12,651 bases of DNA from Oscillospiraceae bacterium (GTDB lineage: Bacteria; Bacillota; Clostridia; Oscillospirales; Ruminococcaceae), in contig JAGAUG010000014.1 in the NCBI GenBank assembly GCA_017828935.1, positions 1-12,651 of the forward strand. The letters run 5' to 3'. Shown one piece after another: positions 1-7,571 of the stretch (position 1 is its first letter; every line of letters begins with the position of its first letter). The position numbers were made by a program, and so were the translations under genes. The notes beneath the pieces were generated by a model, which was not told where the DNA came from, did no database searches, and saw only the letters and a list, made by a program, of their open reading frames with translations.

Positions 1-60
1 GAAATACTCGAGTTATCTCGCTTAGTCGTTAAAGACAACGAATATTACAAAAATCTCTAA
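1..60 (+). CDS. C-terminal end of an unidentified protein (partial)
   Basis: Frame 1 is open from the window edge to a TAA at 58-60 and reads EILELSRLVVKDNEYYKNL, a mix of charged, aliphatic and aromatic residues that looks like a real protein end. The other two plus frames close within about 35 bases. The stretch is richer in G and C than the intergenic DNA after it. The gene converges on ylqF. In many Firmicutes rnhB follows ylqF on the same strand, but I see no such gene here. Nineteen residues are too few to name a family, so this rests on frame and composition only. Confidence 0.4.
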   Translation, partial: EILELSRLVVKDNEYYKNL

Positions 61-121
61 CAAAGCTCTCTGGGTAGAAAATCTAGATAGCGTCATTTAG
101 ACTAAAAATAAATTTATATAT

Positions 122-144
122 AATAATTAAATTATTTAATTATT
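122..144. terminator. AT-only perfect palindrome between convergent genes, possible weak bidirectional terminator
   Basis: AATAATTAAAT (122-132) is the exact inverse of ATTTAATTATT (134-144) around a single T. It overlaps the ylqF stop codon (143-145) and lies between two converging genes. On the minus strand it is followed by a T-rich run. The stem has no G or C, so it would be weak. The call rests on symmetry and position. Confidence 0.35.
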
Positions 145-1009
145 ATTTCGGCGACTCTAAAGAAATCCTACCTATTTTACCCGATCGAAATTCATCTAAA
201 ACAGTTATCGACGCTCGCTCTAAATCAAGCTCACCACCAGAAATAAACATTCCTCGATTTTTAGCGATAATCTTAAGTAACCCAAGCGAATCTTCCCAAT
301 CAATTTGAGTTTCTATTATTTTATATCTATTAAATAAATAATTTTTATAACTAGAATATAAAAATTCTAATAATCTAATACTAAGATTTTCAAGATCTAA
401 AATATTATCGTTAACAGAACCTAAAAAAGCTAGATTTTCGCCAACTTCTTTCTCTTCGAACTTAGGACTCAACACTCCAGGCATATCTAAAAACTCTAGC
501 CCAAAATCTGTACTAATCCACTGTTTACCTCTAGTAACACCAGGTCTATCTTCAACCCTAGCTTTTTTTTGTTTAGCCATTCTATTAATAAAAGAAGACT
601 TACCTACGTTCGGAGTACCAACTATCATAGCCCTAATTGGCCTTCCAATCATTCCTTTATTTATTCTTTTTTGTATCTCGTCTTTTAATATTTCTTTTAT
701 AACAACAACAACTTTTTCAAGACCTTTAGAAGCCCTGCTGTCAACAATACACGATTTTATATTAATATTTTTATAATAATTAGCCCAATTTTTAGTAACA
801 ACAGGATCCGCTAAATCGCTTTTATTAAGCAATATTAACCTAGGCTTTTGATTAATAATCTTGTCTAAATCAAAGCTAGAGCTGCTCTTTGGAGCTCTAG
901 CATCTAAAATTTCTATTATTATATCAACTAAAGATAAATTTTTTTGAATTATTCTCTTGGCCTTGGCCATATGACCCGGAAACCATTGAATATTTATATT
1001 ATCTGTCAT
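143..1009 (-). CDS. ylqF: Ribosome biogenesis GTPase YlqF/RbgA
   Basis: A circularly permuted GTPase that, in the characterised Bacillus protein, helps late 50S subunit assembly in the cytoplasm. The 288 residues are close to the usual length of about 280. The N-terminus (QWFPGHMAKAKR, about residues 8-19) is the family signature. The G motifs appear in permuted order: G4 NKSD at 62-65, then G1 GTPNVGKSS at 131-139, then the PGVTRG segment at 156-161, and G3 DMPG at 175-178. A C-terminal domain for rRNA contact follows. The ATG start directly abuts the lepB stop codon (TAG|ATG), so the two are almost surely translated from one message. The nearest upstream G run (GGGG) is about 11 bases away, so translational coupling to lepB is likely. 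The lepB-ylqF order is a known Firmicutes arrangement. Confidence 0.96.
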   Translation of the reverse strand: MTDNINIQWFPGHMAKAKRIIQKNLSLVDIIIEILDARAPKSSSSFDLDKIINQKPRLILLNKSDLADPVVTKNWANYYKNINIKSCIVDSRASKGLEKVVVVIKEILKDEIQKRINKGMIGRPIRAMIVGTPNVGKSSFINRMAKQKKARVEDRPGVTRGKQWISTDFGLEFLDMPGVLSPKFEEKEVGENLAFLGSVNDNILDLENLSIRLLEFLYSSYKNYLFNRYKIIETQIDWEDSLGLLKIIAKNRGMFISGGELDLERASITVLDEFRSGKIGRISLESPK

Positions 1010-1567
1010 CTATCTTACGACCCCAAATTTTTTTATTGGCCAAACTCTAAATACAACCTTACCCCTAACATATCGCTCATCGATCATCCCAACCCAAGCG
1101 TCTCGACTGTCAGCTGAATTATTTCTGTTGTCGCCCATCGCGAATATATACCCTTTGGGAACAGTAACTGGAAACTTAACGTCAGCTACCCTAAAAGTTG
1201 GCTCGTAAATATAATCTTCTTCTAATTCTTCCCCGTCTATAAAGACTTTGCCAGCTTTTGGATCTATATCAATAGTTTGTCCGCCAGTCGCAATAACCCT
1301 CTTAACTAAATTATGATTTCTCGCATTCGGTTGAGTTATAACGATAATATCTTTATATTTCGGCTTGTACATAAAACTATACATAATAACTTTATCGTTA
1401 TCGTCCAAAGTTGGGAACATAGAACATTGCTTAACTGTCGATAGCGCAAACACAAAAGTAAATAATCCTAAAGTAACTACAACTGTTTTCACACAAGTAT
1501 CTAACCACTCAAAAATCTCTTCTTTAAGCGACAAACTCTCTTGATTATTATTATTACTACTATCCAT
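1010..1567 (-). CDS. lepB: Signal peptidase I
   Basis: Membrane serine protease that removes signal peptides from exported proteins on the outer face of the membrane. It has an N-terminal cytoplasmic stretch rich in Asn and acidic residues. One hydrophobic segment follows at about residues 26-45. Next comes the catalytic SMFPT box, with the nucleophile Ser at about residue 49, and the general-base Lys in LVKRVIATGG at about residue 89. The conserved GDNRNNSADSRDAWVG box is present. At 185 residues it is typical of the Gram-positive P-type enzymes. I start it at the ATG at 1567: the GAGGTG ribosome site is 8 bases upstream of it, whereas the in-frame TTG at 1573 would lie only 2 bases from that site. 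It follows tRNA-Leu by about 50 bases without a visible terminator and abuts ylqF. Confidence 0.96.
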   Translation of the reverse strand: MDSSNNNNQESLSLKEEIFEWLDTCVKTVVVTLGLFTFVFALSTVKQCSMFPTLDDNDKVIMYSFMYKPKYKDIIVITQPNARNHNLVKRVIATGGQTIDIDPKAGKVFIDGEELEEDYIYEPTFRVADVKFPVTVPKGYIFAMGDNRNNSADSRDAWVGMIDERYVRGKVVFRVWPIKKFGVVR

Positions 1568-1618
1568 TTTCAAAACACCTCACCAACAAAATTTTTATTC
1601 TAATCTAGCTTAATTCTC

Positions 1619-1704
1619 TGGTGCAGATGATGGGACTTGAACCCATACGAGCGTTGCTCACTACCCCCTCAAGATAGCGCGTCTGCCAATTTCGCCACAC
1701 CTGC
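1619..1704 (-). tRNA. tRNA-Leu (anticodon GAG)
   Basis: Read on the minus strand the gene begins GCAGGTG (1704-1698) and ends CATCTGC-A-CCA (1629-1619), giving a 7-bp acceptor stem with one G-U pair and an encoded CCA. The anticodon stem is CTATC/GGTAG around loop TTGAGGG, so the anticodon is GAG (CUC and CUU codons). A long class II variable arm (GAGC/GCTC) fits leucine. The T arm is ATGGG-TTCAAGT-CCCAT. It has its own strong promoter upstream and probably leads the transcript into lepB and ylqF. Confidence 0.96.
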
Positions 1705-1719
1705 TTATTTTATAATATT

Positions 1720-1748
1720 ATTATATCATAATTTATTTTTATTTTCAA
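1720..1748 (-). promoter_or_regulatory. Sigma-A promoter of the tRNA-Leu-lepB-ylqF unit
   Basis: On the minus strand TTGAAA (1748-1743) is followed by a 17-base spacer and a perfect TATAAT (1725-1720). An extended -10 TG sits one base before TATAAT. The tRNA begins 15 bases after the -10 box, so only a few leader bases would be trimmed by RNase P. Confidence 0.85.
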
Positions 1749-1801
1749 CAAAAAATTCCCATAAAATTTATATTATTAAAAATTATATTATTTTTTTAAT
1801 T

Positions 1802-2163
1802 TGGTGGAGGCGAGGGGAATCGAACCCCTGTCCGAAAACCTATCCGTACAAGACTCTCCGAGCGCAGTTCGTTTTTTTATCTCTCGTAATCTAATAAAAC
1901 AAACAAAAATAAATTACGACAAGTCTCAAAATTCGTTGTTAAAGCCGAGACAAACTCTAACACGTTGACCACATTTCACGACGCCTAGATCCTGACCATG
2001 TGGTAAATCAGGTTAGACGGCTAAGCTGACTAAGCAGCTAAAGCTAAATTTAAATCTTGATCTGCATTTAAATTTTAAATAATCTCAGAAATTTTATAGA
2101 TATTCCTGAAAACTCTACTCGCTACTTATAGTTCAAAGTCCCCGTCGAAACCGTTGCGCCCCC
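1802..2163 (-). ncRNA. ssrA: tmRNA (transfer-messenger RNA), one-piece
   Basis: The tRNA-like part is clear. The 5' end GGGGGCG (2163-2157) pairs with CGCCTCC (1812-1806), followed by A and an encoded CCA (1804-1802). The third pair is G-U, the alanine identity element. The T arm reads GGGGTTCGATTCCCC, and the 5' part contains the family's conserved ACGGTTTCGACGGGGA. The resume codon is GCA at 2065-2063, and the tag reading frame to TAG (2032-2030) encodes ADQDLNLALAA, ending in the usual LALAA-type degron. The length of 362 nt is normal. The first base overlaps the last base of the smpB stop codon. The six bases at -12 to -7 (CAAAAA) are no -10 box, so the mature end is probably cut from a smpB-ssrA transcript by RNase P. 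Its partner SmpB lies just upstream. Confidence 0.97.
2030..2065 (-). other. tmRNA tag-peptide reading frame (ADQDLNLALAA)
   Basis: Eleven codons from the resume GCA (2065-2063) to TAG (2032-2030). Ribosomes stalled on broken messages switch to this frame and add the tag, which directs the product to proteolysis. The last residues LALAA match the protease-recognised ends of other tags. The upstream TAAAT before GCA fits the A/T-rich pre-resume context. The exact resume codon is inferred by analogy. Confidence 0.88.
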
Positions 2164-2633
2164 TAATAATTTTTGTTTTTAAGAGCTCTATCAATCTTTC
2201 GCTCCGCGTCTTTTTGAGCGATCGCCTCTCTCTTGTCGTGTAATTTCTTACCCTTACAAAGTCCGATTAAAACTTTAACTTTAGATTTATTAAAATATAT
2301 TTTTAATGGAACAATCGTAAAACCTTGTTTCTTTGTTTTTTCAAATAATTTAATAATTTCTTTTTTGTGAAGCAATAATTTTCTGACCCTAAGCGGATCT
2401 TTATTAAATATATTGCCTTTTTCATAGGGCGATATATGAAGTCCTAATATAAAAATCTCTTGATTTTTTATATTACACCAACTATCTTTAATATTTACAG
2501 CCGACTGTCTTGCACTCTTGACTTCTGTCCCAAGTAACTCTATCCCAGCCTCAAAGGTTTCTTCGACAAAATAATCATGATAAGCCTTTTTATTTTGAGC
2601 TATTAAAAAATTATTTTTGTTATTATTATTCAT
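2163..2633 (-). CDS. smpB: SsrA-binding protein SmpB
   Basis: Small basic protein that binds the tRNA-like domain of tmRNA and brings it to stalled ribosomes. The N-terminus has an Asn-rich leader, then AQNKKAYHDYFVEETFEAGIEL and GTEVKSARQSAVNIKDSW, the hallmark of the OB-fold core. The central PLRVRKLLLHKKEI and the C-terminal GLCKGKKLHDKREAIAQKDAER tail, which enters the mRNA channel, are complete. I start it at the ATG at 2633: the AGAGG site lies 7 bases upstream, and the adjacent TTG at 2636 is a poorer start. The resulting 156 residues match the family. It sits 41 bases after recR, and its TAG stop supplies the first base of the tmRNA gene. Confidence 0.97.
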   Translation of the reverse strand: MNNNNKNNFLIAQNKKAYHDYFVEETFEAGIELLGTEVKSARQSAVNIKDSWCNIKNQEIFILGLHISPYEKGNIFNKDPLRVRKLLLHKKEIIKLFEKTKKQGFTIVPLKIYFNKSKVKVLIGLCKGKKLHDKREAIAQKDAERKIDRALKNKNY

Positions 2634-2677
2634 CAAAAAACCTCTTAATAAATCTAAAATTAAAAATTAAAATCTTT

Positions 2678-3277
2678 TTATATCTCGCAACGACCCTCAA
2701 GAGCTCTATTTAAAGTCAAATCGTCAGCATACTCTAGATTCCCTCCAACTGGAATCCCGTAAGCTAGGCGCGTAACTTTAATATTTAACGGCTTAATAAG
2801 CTTAGAAATATACATCGCCGTTGCTTCGCCCTCGATAGTCGGGTTAGTCGCCATAATAACTTCTTTGACAGTTTCGTCAGATAATCTTAATAACAATTCT
2901 TTTATTGACAAATCCTCAGGAGCAACCCCATCCAACGGAGATATAAGACCATGAAGAACATGATAAAGTCCGTTATATTCGCCCGTTCTTTCAAAAGCAA
3001 GAAGATCTTTAGGGTCTTGAACAACACAAATAATAGATTTATCTCTTGTTTTACTCAAACAAATAGAACATTCGTCTGTATCAGAAATATTTTGGCAAAT
3101 CTTACATTTTTTAATTCGTTTTTTAGCATCTATAATCGCATCAGAAAAAATCTTAGCATCTTCAAACGATAAATTAATTATATAAAAAGCCATTCTTTGA
3201 GCCGACTTTCTTCCAACACCAGGAATCATCGCAAACTGATCTATTAAATTATCAAGAGATAATATATTATAACTCAT
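2678..3277 (-). CDS. recR: Recombination mediator protein RecR
   Basis: Part of the RecFOR pathway that loads RecA onto single-strand gaps covered by SSB. The 199 residues match the family. An N-terminal helix-hairpin-helix (MIPGVGRKSAQRMAF, about 17-31) is followed by a C4 zinc finger with Cys 58, 61, 70 and 73. A Toprim domain starts near residue 81 (ICVVQDPKDLLAFERTGEYNG, then YHVLHGLISPLDGVAPEDL). The C-terminal ARLAYGIPVGGNLEYAD-type segment (here TRLAYGIPVGG) is intact. The ribosome site is weak (GGTG, 7 bases from ATG), so it may rely on coupling to ybaB 42 bases upstream. The ybaB-recR pairing is widely conserved, often with dnaX in front, which is absent here. Confidence 0.97.
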   Translation of the reverse strand: MSYNILSLDNLIDQFAMIPGVGRKSAQRMAFYIINLSFEDAKIFSDAIIDAKKRIKKCKICQNISDTDECSICLSKTRDKSIICVVQDPKDLLAFERTGEYNGLYHVLHGLISPLDGVAPEDLSIKELLLRLSDETVKEVIMATNPTIEGEATAMYISKLIKPLNIKVTRLAYGIPVGGNLEYADDLTLNRALEGRCEI

Positions 3278-3319
3278 TAAACAACACCAAATTATAAATC
3301 ATAAAAATTATTAAAAAAA

Positions 3320-3664
3320 CTAAAATAACCCAGGTATCGAAAGATTTCCTGTAACAGAGCTTAGTCTCTTGTTAGATTCGTTTTCAGCGTTTTCAACAGC
3401 CTGATTAAAAGCGGCTGTTATTAAATCTTCTAACATTTCGATTTCGTCTTTTTCAACTATTTCCGGACTAATCTTAACGGACTTAACTATCTTGCTGCCC
3501 AAAATAGTTATATTTACAGCTCCACCACCAGCTGACCCAACAAACTCTTGATTATTTAAGTCCTCTTGGATCTGTGACATCTGAGCTTGCATCTTTTGAG
3601 CTTGTTTTAGCATATTATTCACAGAGCCGCCACCGCCCATACCGTTTGGTAATCTTGATTTCAT
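3320..3664 (-). CDS. ybaB: YbaB/EbfC family DNA-binding protein
   Basis: Small nucleoid-associated protein that binds DNA as a dimer. It is implicated, through its constant linkage to recR, in recombination or replication. The 114 residues are family-sized. A Gly-rich N-terminus (GMGGGG) leads into the long helix NNMLKQAQKMQAQMSQIQEDL (about 16-37). The GGGAVNITILG beta segment follows, and then the helical EMLEDLITAAFNQAVENAE. The GGGGAGGA ribosome site is about 10 bases before the ATG. It is the first gene of the ybaB-recR-smpB-ssrA unit and has its own strong promoter. The dnaX gene that often precedes it is not here; instead addA is divergent. Confidence 0.94.
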   Translation of the reverse strand: MKSRLPNGMGGGGSVNNMLKQAQKMQAQMSQIQEDLNNQEFVGSAGGGAVNITILGSKIVKSVKISPEIVEKDEIEMLEDLITAAFNQAVENAENESNKRLSSVTGNLSIPGLF

Positions 3665-3702
3665 ACTTAATAAATCCTCCCCTTGATTTAATACATAATT
3701 AT

Positions 3703-3731
3703 ATTATATATTATTATTTTAAAAATTTCAA
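3703..3731 (-). promoter_or_regulatory. Sigma-A promoter of ybaB-recR-smpB-ssrA
   Basis: Minus strand TTGAAA (3731-3726), 17-base spacer, perfect TATAAT (3708-3703). The predicted start of transcription is about 30 bases before the ybaB ATG, leaving room for the ribosome site. Confidence 0.82.
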
Positions 3732-3785
3732 TATACAAAACTAAATTTTCAAATATTTTTATAATTTTTTTTATGATGATTCAGT

Positions 3786-3800
3786 AAAATACAGTATTTT
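3786..3800. promoter_or_regulatory. 15-bp perfect palindrome, candidate operator between divergent promoters
   Basis: AAAATAC-A-GTATTTT is symmetric around one base. It lies about 55 bp upstream of the ybaB -35 box and about 100 bp upstream of the addA -35 box. It does not match the CGAAC-N4-GTTCG LexA box of Firmicutes. The regulator is unknown, and chance symmetry in AT-rich DNA is possible. Confidence 0.3.
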
Positions 3801-3850
3801 CTTTATAATTTGTTCAAATTACTCAAAAAATATAATATTTATAGATTAGG

Positions 3851-3885
3851 CAAATATTCTTCTGGCTTTTATAAGATTTGTTTTT
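3851..3885 (+). other. Terminator-like hairpin with T run inside the ybaB-addA intergenic region
   Basis: CAAAT (3851-3855) plus CTT (3859-3861) pair with AAG (3873-3875) plus ATTTG (3876-3880), leaving a 3-base bulge and an 11-base loop. TTTTT follows at once. It points towards addA but lies before the addA promoter, so it could insulate addA from upstream readthrough or end a short RNA. The rest of the 297-bp gap (3665-3961) holds the two promoters and the palindrome, and I see no gene in it. Confidence 0.25.
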
Positions 3886-3901
3886 AATTTAAGAGCATAT
3901 A

Positions 3902-3929
3902 TTGAAAGTTTTTTTGTTTATGATATAAT
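3902..3929 (+). promoter_or_regulatory. Sigma-A promoter of addA
   Basis: TTGAAA (3902-3907), 16-base spacer, TATAAT (3924-3929) with an extended TG one base before the -10 box. Transcription would start near 3936, about 26 bases before the GTG start codon. Confidence 0.82.
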
Positions 3930-3961
3930 TTTTATATATATTTTTTATGAGGTGATTTACT

Positions 3962-6900
3962 GTGGAATGGAGTACAGCTCAAAAACAGGCCATTTTTGCA
4001 ACAGGAGGTAGTTTATTATTATCGGCAGCTGCCGGTAGCGGCAAAACAGCTGTTGTTGTCGAGAGAATAATTAATAAAATTATAAATAAAAAAAATAATA
4101 TTAATATCGATGAGCTTTTAATCGTTACTTTTTCTAACGCCGCAGCAACTGAACTCAAAGAAAGAATATCCAAAAAAATAGACGAATTATTATTAATTAA
4201 CCCCGACGATATTTATTTTCAAAAACAACAAATATTATTAGAAACTGCTAATATTAGTACTATTCATTCTTTTTGTCAAAATCTAATCAGAGAAAATTTT
4301 TCTGAGTTATCTATTTCGGCTGATTTTAAAATTTGCAACGAATATCAAGCAAGCTTATTAAAACATCAAGCTTTTGTTGATATTATAGACGAATTTTATA
4401 AGATACCTGAATTTAATAATTTATTAAAAATTACAGATACAACTTTTGATTCAGAAAAATTATTTAAAATTATTAATAATATATTTGAATTTCTAATGGC
4501 AATACCGTTTTGTTTTGATTGGCTTGAACAAAATCTATTAGACTATAAAAATATTAATATTTCTAAATCTAAATTTTTTAAAATAATTTTTAAAAATGCT
4601 CTTGAACTCGTTACCCAAGCCAAAAATATTATTATTACTTGTCTTGATATCTCTGTTGAGTTTGAAAATTATTTAGATTATCAAAATAATTTTAATCCAA
4701 AATTAGAATTTTTAAATAATTTGTTATATAATATAAAAAATAATCTTTGGCAAGAAACTTTTAATATTTTAAATAATTTTGATATTATATCGTTACCCAG
4801 AGCTAAAAAAAATACAGATCCTGAGCTAAAACAAAATTTAAAAGACTTACATGACGAATTTAAAATAATTATTAATAATTTAAAATCAAATTATTTTTTT
4901 GTTGATCAAGAAGAATTTATTCAAGATATAAATTATATATCTCAAAATTTTGAAATACTTACTCAAATAATAAAAAAATTTTTTGATAAATATACTGAGT
5001 TAAAAATTTCCAAAAATTATCTTGATTTTTCTGATTTAGAACAGCTGGCTATTAAATTATTATTAAAAAAAGATGGCGATAAATATATAAAAACACAGAT
5101 AGCCCAAAATATTTCCGAAAATTTTAAAGAAATATTTATCGACGAGTATCAAGATACGAATTTAACCCAAGAATATATTTTTAAAGCAATCTCGAAACAA
5201 GAAACAAATTTATTTCTTGTTGGGGACGCAAAGCAAAGCATCTATCGATTTAGACAGGCTCGACCAGAACTTTTTGTTAAAAAAAATAATAATTATAATA
5301 ACTACGACGGACAAAACTTCCCAGCTAAAATTATTTTAAATCAAAATTTTAGAAGCAACGAAAATATTACTAGTTTTGTTAACTTTATTTTTTTTCAGCT
5401 GATGTCAACAGAAACCGGCGAAATTGATTATAATAACAACCAAAAATTAGTGTCTTTTTTTAAAGGCCAAAACTTAGATTTAAATTTAAAAAATCAAGAT
5501 ACACAAACAGAAATATGTTTATTAAAAACCGATCAAAAACAATCTAGCGAAAACAAGCTTCTTAACGAAGCTTATTATATAGCTACTAAAATAAAAAAGA
5601 TGGTCGAAAATAAATTTAAAATTAAAAAAAATAATATATTATCTGAAGTAACTTATGGAGATTTTTGTATCTTGATGAGATCTCCAAACGAAAAAACAAA
5701 GTATTTTATTAAAGCTTTTAATAAACTTGGAGTTCCGCTAGTTGCCGAACAAAATAATAATTTATTCGAATCAACTGAAATTATAACTATTATATCTTTT
5801 TTGAAAATTATTAATAATCCTTTGGACGATATTAGCCTTTCGTCTGTTATGTTATCTGAAATATTTGAATTTTCATCAGACGATATTTTAATATTAAAAA
5901 ATTATAATCAACCTAATTTATTTCAGGCCATCAAAGAAGATATCAAAAAACCAAATTCAAAATATATAAAATTATATAAATACATAATTTTATACAAGAA
6001 CTTTTCTAATTTTTTGTCGCTAGATAAGCTTTTAGAAAAAATATATATCGAAACAGATTTTTATAATATAATTAAAATTAATAAAAATAAAAACACTAGA
6101 CAAAATAATCTTGATTTATTTAAAAACTTAGCTAAAGAATTTTCCGAGTCTGTTAATAATAATTTAGTCGAATTTATATATTATTTAAATAAATTAAAAG
6201 ACCAAAAATTATCTTTACAAACAAATAATACTGAAAATCTGTCTGAATTTAACTGTGTTAAATTAATGAGTATTCACAAATCAAAAGGTCTAGAATTTAA
6301 TATCGTTATTTTAGCCGATACAAGTCGTCAAATTAATAAAATCGATATTAGATCTTCGATTTTGTTCCATCCTGATTTGGGCTTTGGATTTAATAAATTT
6401 GATATAGATAAAAATATAAAATATTCTACCCTACCTAAAAGCGCTATAAAACTAGAACTAGAGAAAAATATGCTTTCAGAAGAACTTAGAATTTTATATG
6501 TTGCTTTAACAAGAGCTAGAGAAAAATTAATAATTATTATTCTTGATAATAATTATCAAAAAAGATTTGATTATTGGGCAAGTCTATTGAACGTAAACTT
6601 AAAAGAAAATAAATTAAAGAAAAATATCCCTGCTTATTTAATAAAACAAGCTAAAAACTATGAGGACTTTTTTATTTTAGCACTCTTAAGACACCCAGAA
6701 TCTAAAAAAATAATTAGCAATAATAATATTATTAGTCTAACAGATAAGATCCCTCAAATTATAATTAATCAAGTTAATTTTAATCAAGAAAATATTTTAG
6801 ATGGCTCAAATAACCAAAATAATATATCTAATAATAATATTATTAAACCAAATCAAGATATAATTAATATAATAAAAAAAAGAGTAGATTATAATTATTA

Positions 6901-7531
6901 TTTTAAGAATCTAACTTCTGTTCCCTCAAAGCTCGGTGTTTCTGATATCGCTAAAAAAGATTTGGTTTTAAAATTCAGCTTTGAAAAAAAACCAAAATTA
7001 TTTTATAAAAATAATTTAACAAACGCCGAACGAGGAAATATTTTACATAAATTTATGCAATTCGCTGATTATAAACAAGCTAAATTAGATTTAAATTCAG
7101 AATGTCTTAGGCTTTTAAATCAAGAATTTCTTTCTCAAGAAGAATATGAAAACTTAGATAGAGAAAGACTCTCTAAGTTTTTTAACTCTGAACTATATAA
7201 TATAATTTCTTCGGCTGATAAAGTCTATCGAGAACTAAGATTTGTTTATCCCATATCAACTTCTCAATTAAATTATTTTGATCCTCAAGAAATAAATCAC
7301 GATAATATAATAGTTCAAGGAATAGCTGATTGTGTAATCGAAAACCAAGACGGAATAATAATTATAGATTACAAAACAGATAAAATAAACCATATCGAAG
7401 AGCTATATCAAAAATATAGTGATCAAATTTTAATTTATCAAGAAGCTCTATCCGAAATATTTCATAAAAAATCAAATAAATCTATTATATATTCTTTTTA
7501 CTTAAATAAATATTATATTATTAAAAATTAG
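3962..7531 (+). CDS. addA: ATP-dependent helicase/nuclease subunit A (AddA)
   Basis: UvrD-type helicase fused to a RecB-family nuclease. With AddB it resects double-strand breaks for RecA. At 1189 residues it is close to the family's 1200 or so. Visible motifs: Walker A GSGKT at 25-29, STIHSFCQNLIRENF (motif Ib region) near 100, Walker B IDEYQDTN with DEYQDT at 394-399, VGDAKQSIYRFRQA (motif III), LNQNFRSNENI (IV), MSIHKSKGLEF from 769 (V) and VALTRARE from 847 (VI). The C-terminal nuclease has ERGNILHKFMQF, Asp 1123 in GIAD, DYKTD at 1136-1140 and DQILIYQEAL, so both active sites look intact. An Asn-rich linker lies at about 940-970. GTG is chosen as start because GAGGTG lies 7 bases upstream and the first residues match the family. 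No addB is adjacent. The gene is far more AT-rich than its neighbours. Confidence 0.94.
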   Translation: MEWSTAQKQAIFATGGSLLLSAAAGSGKTAVVVERIINKIINKKNNINIDELLIVTFSNAAATELKERISKKIDELLLINPDDIYFQKQQILLETANISTIHSFCQNLIRENFSELSISADFKICNEYQASLLKHQAFVDIIDEFYKIPEFNNLLKITDTTFDSEKLFKIINNIFEFLMAIPFCFDWLEQNLLDYKNINISKSKFFKIIFKNALELVTQAKNIIITCLDISVEFENYLDYQNNFNPKLEFLNNLLYNIKNNLWQETFNILNNFDIISLPRAKKNTDPELKQNLKDLHDEFKIIINNLKSNYFFVDQEEFIQDINYISQNFEILTQIIKKFFDKYTELKISKNYLDFSDLEQLAIKLLLKKDGDKYIKTQIAQNISENFKEIFIDEYQDTNLTQEYIFKAISKQETNLFLVGDAKQSIYRFRQARPELFVKKNNNYNNYDGQNFPAKIILNQNFRSNENITSFVNFIFFQLMSTETGEIDYNNNQKLVSFFKGQNLDLNLKNQDTQTEICLLKTDQKQSSENKLLNEAYYIATKIKKMVENKFKIKKNNILSEVTYGDFCILMRSPNEKTKYFIKAFNKLGVPLVAEQNNNLFESTEIITIISFLKIINNPLDDISLSSVMLSEIFEFSSDDILILKNYNQPNLFQAIKEDIKKPNSKYIKLYKYIILYKNFSNFLSLDKLLEKIYIETDFYNIIKINKNKNTRQNNLDLFKNLAKEFSESVNNNLVEFIYYLNKLKDQKLSLQTNNTENLSEFNCVKLMSIHKSKGLEFNIVILADTSRQINKIDIRSSILFHPDLGFGFNKFDIDKNIKYSTLPKSAIKLELEKNMLSEELRILYVALTRAREKLIIIILDNNYQKRFDYWASLLNVNLKENKLKKNIPAYLIKQAKNYEDFFILALLRHPESKKIISNNNIISLTDKIPQIIINQVNFNQENILDGSNNQNNISNNNIIKPNQDIINIIKKRVDYNYYFKNLTSVPSKLGVSDIAKKDLVLKFSFEKKPKLFYKNNLTNAERGNILHKFMQFADYKQAKLDLNSECLRLLNQEFLSQEEYENLDRERLSKFFNSELYNIISSADKVYRELRFVYPISTSQLNYFDPQEINHDNIIVQGIADCVIENQDGIIIIDYKTDKINHIEELYQKYSDQILIYQEALSEIFHKKSNKSIIYSFYLNKYYIIKN

Positions 7532-7571
7532 ATTTTTTTATTTGACCCTACTCGATATTTTTACAAAGATT

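Noticed and set aside
61..121. Short minus-strand frame after ylqF (about 24 codons) as an rnhB start
   Set aside because: It has no ribosome site, no resemblance to RNase HII, and it overlaps the more convincing plus-strand gene end.
1637..1894. 85-codon open frame on the plus strand
   Set aside because: It runs across the tRNA-Leu gene and the 3' end of the tmRNA in antisense. It has no ribosome site, and its sequence is explained by the RNA genes.
2164..2200. TTGATA followed 17 bases later by AATTAT in the smpB end, as an ssrA promoter
   Set aside because: The -10 match is poor, and it would lie only two or three bases from the mature 5' end. A processed smpB-ssrA transcript explains the layout better.
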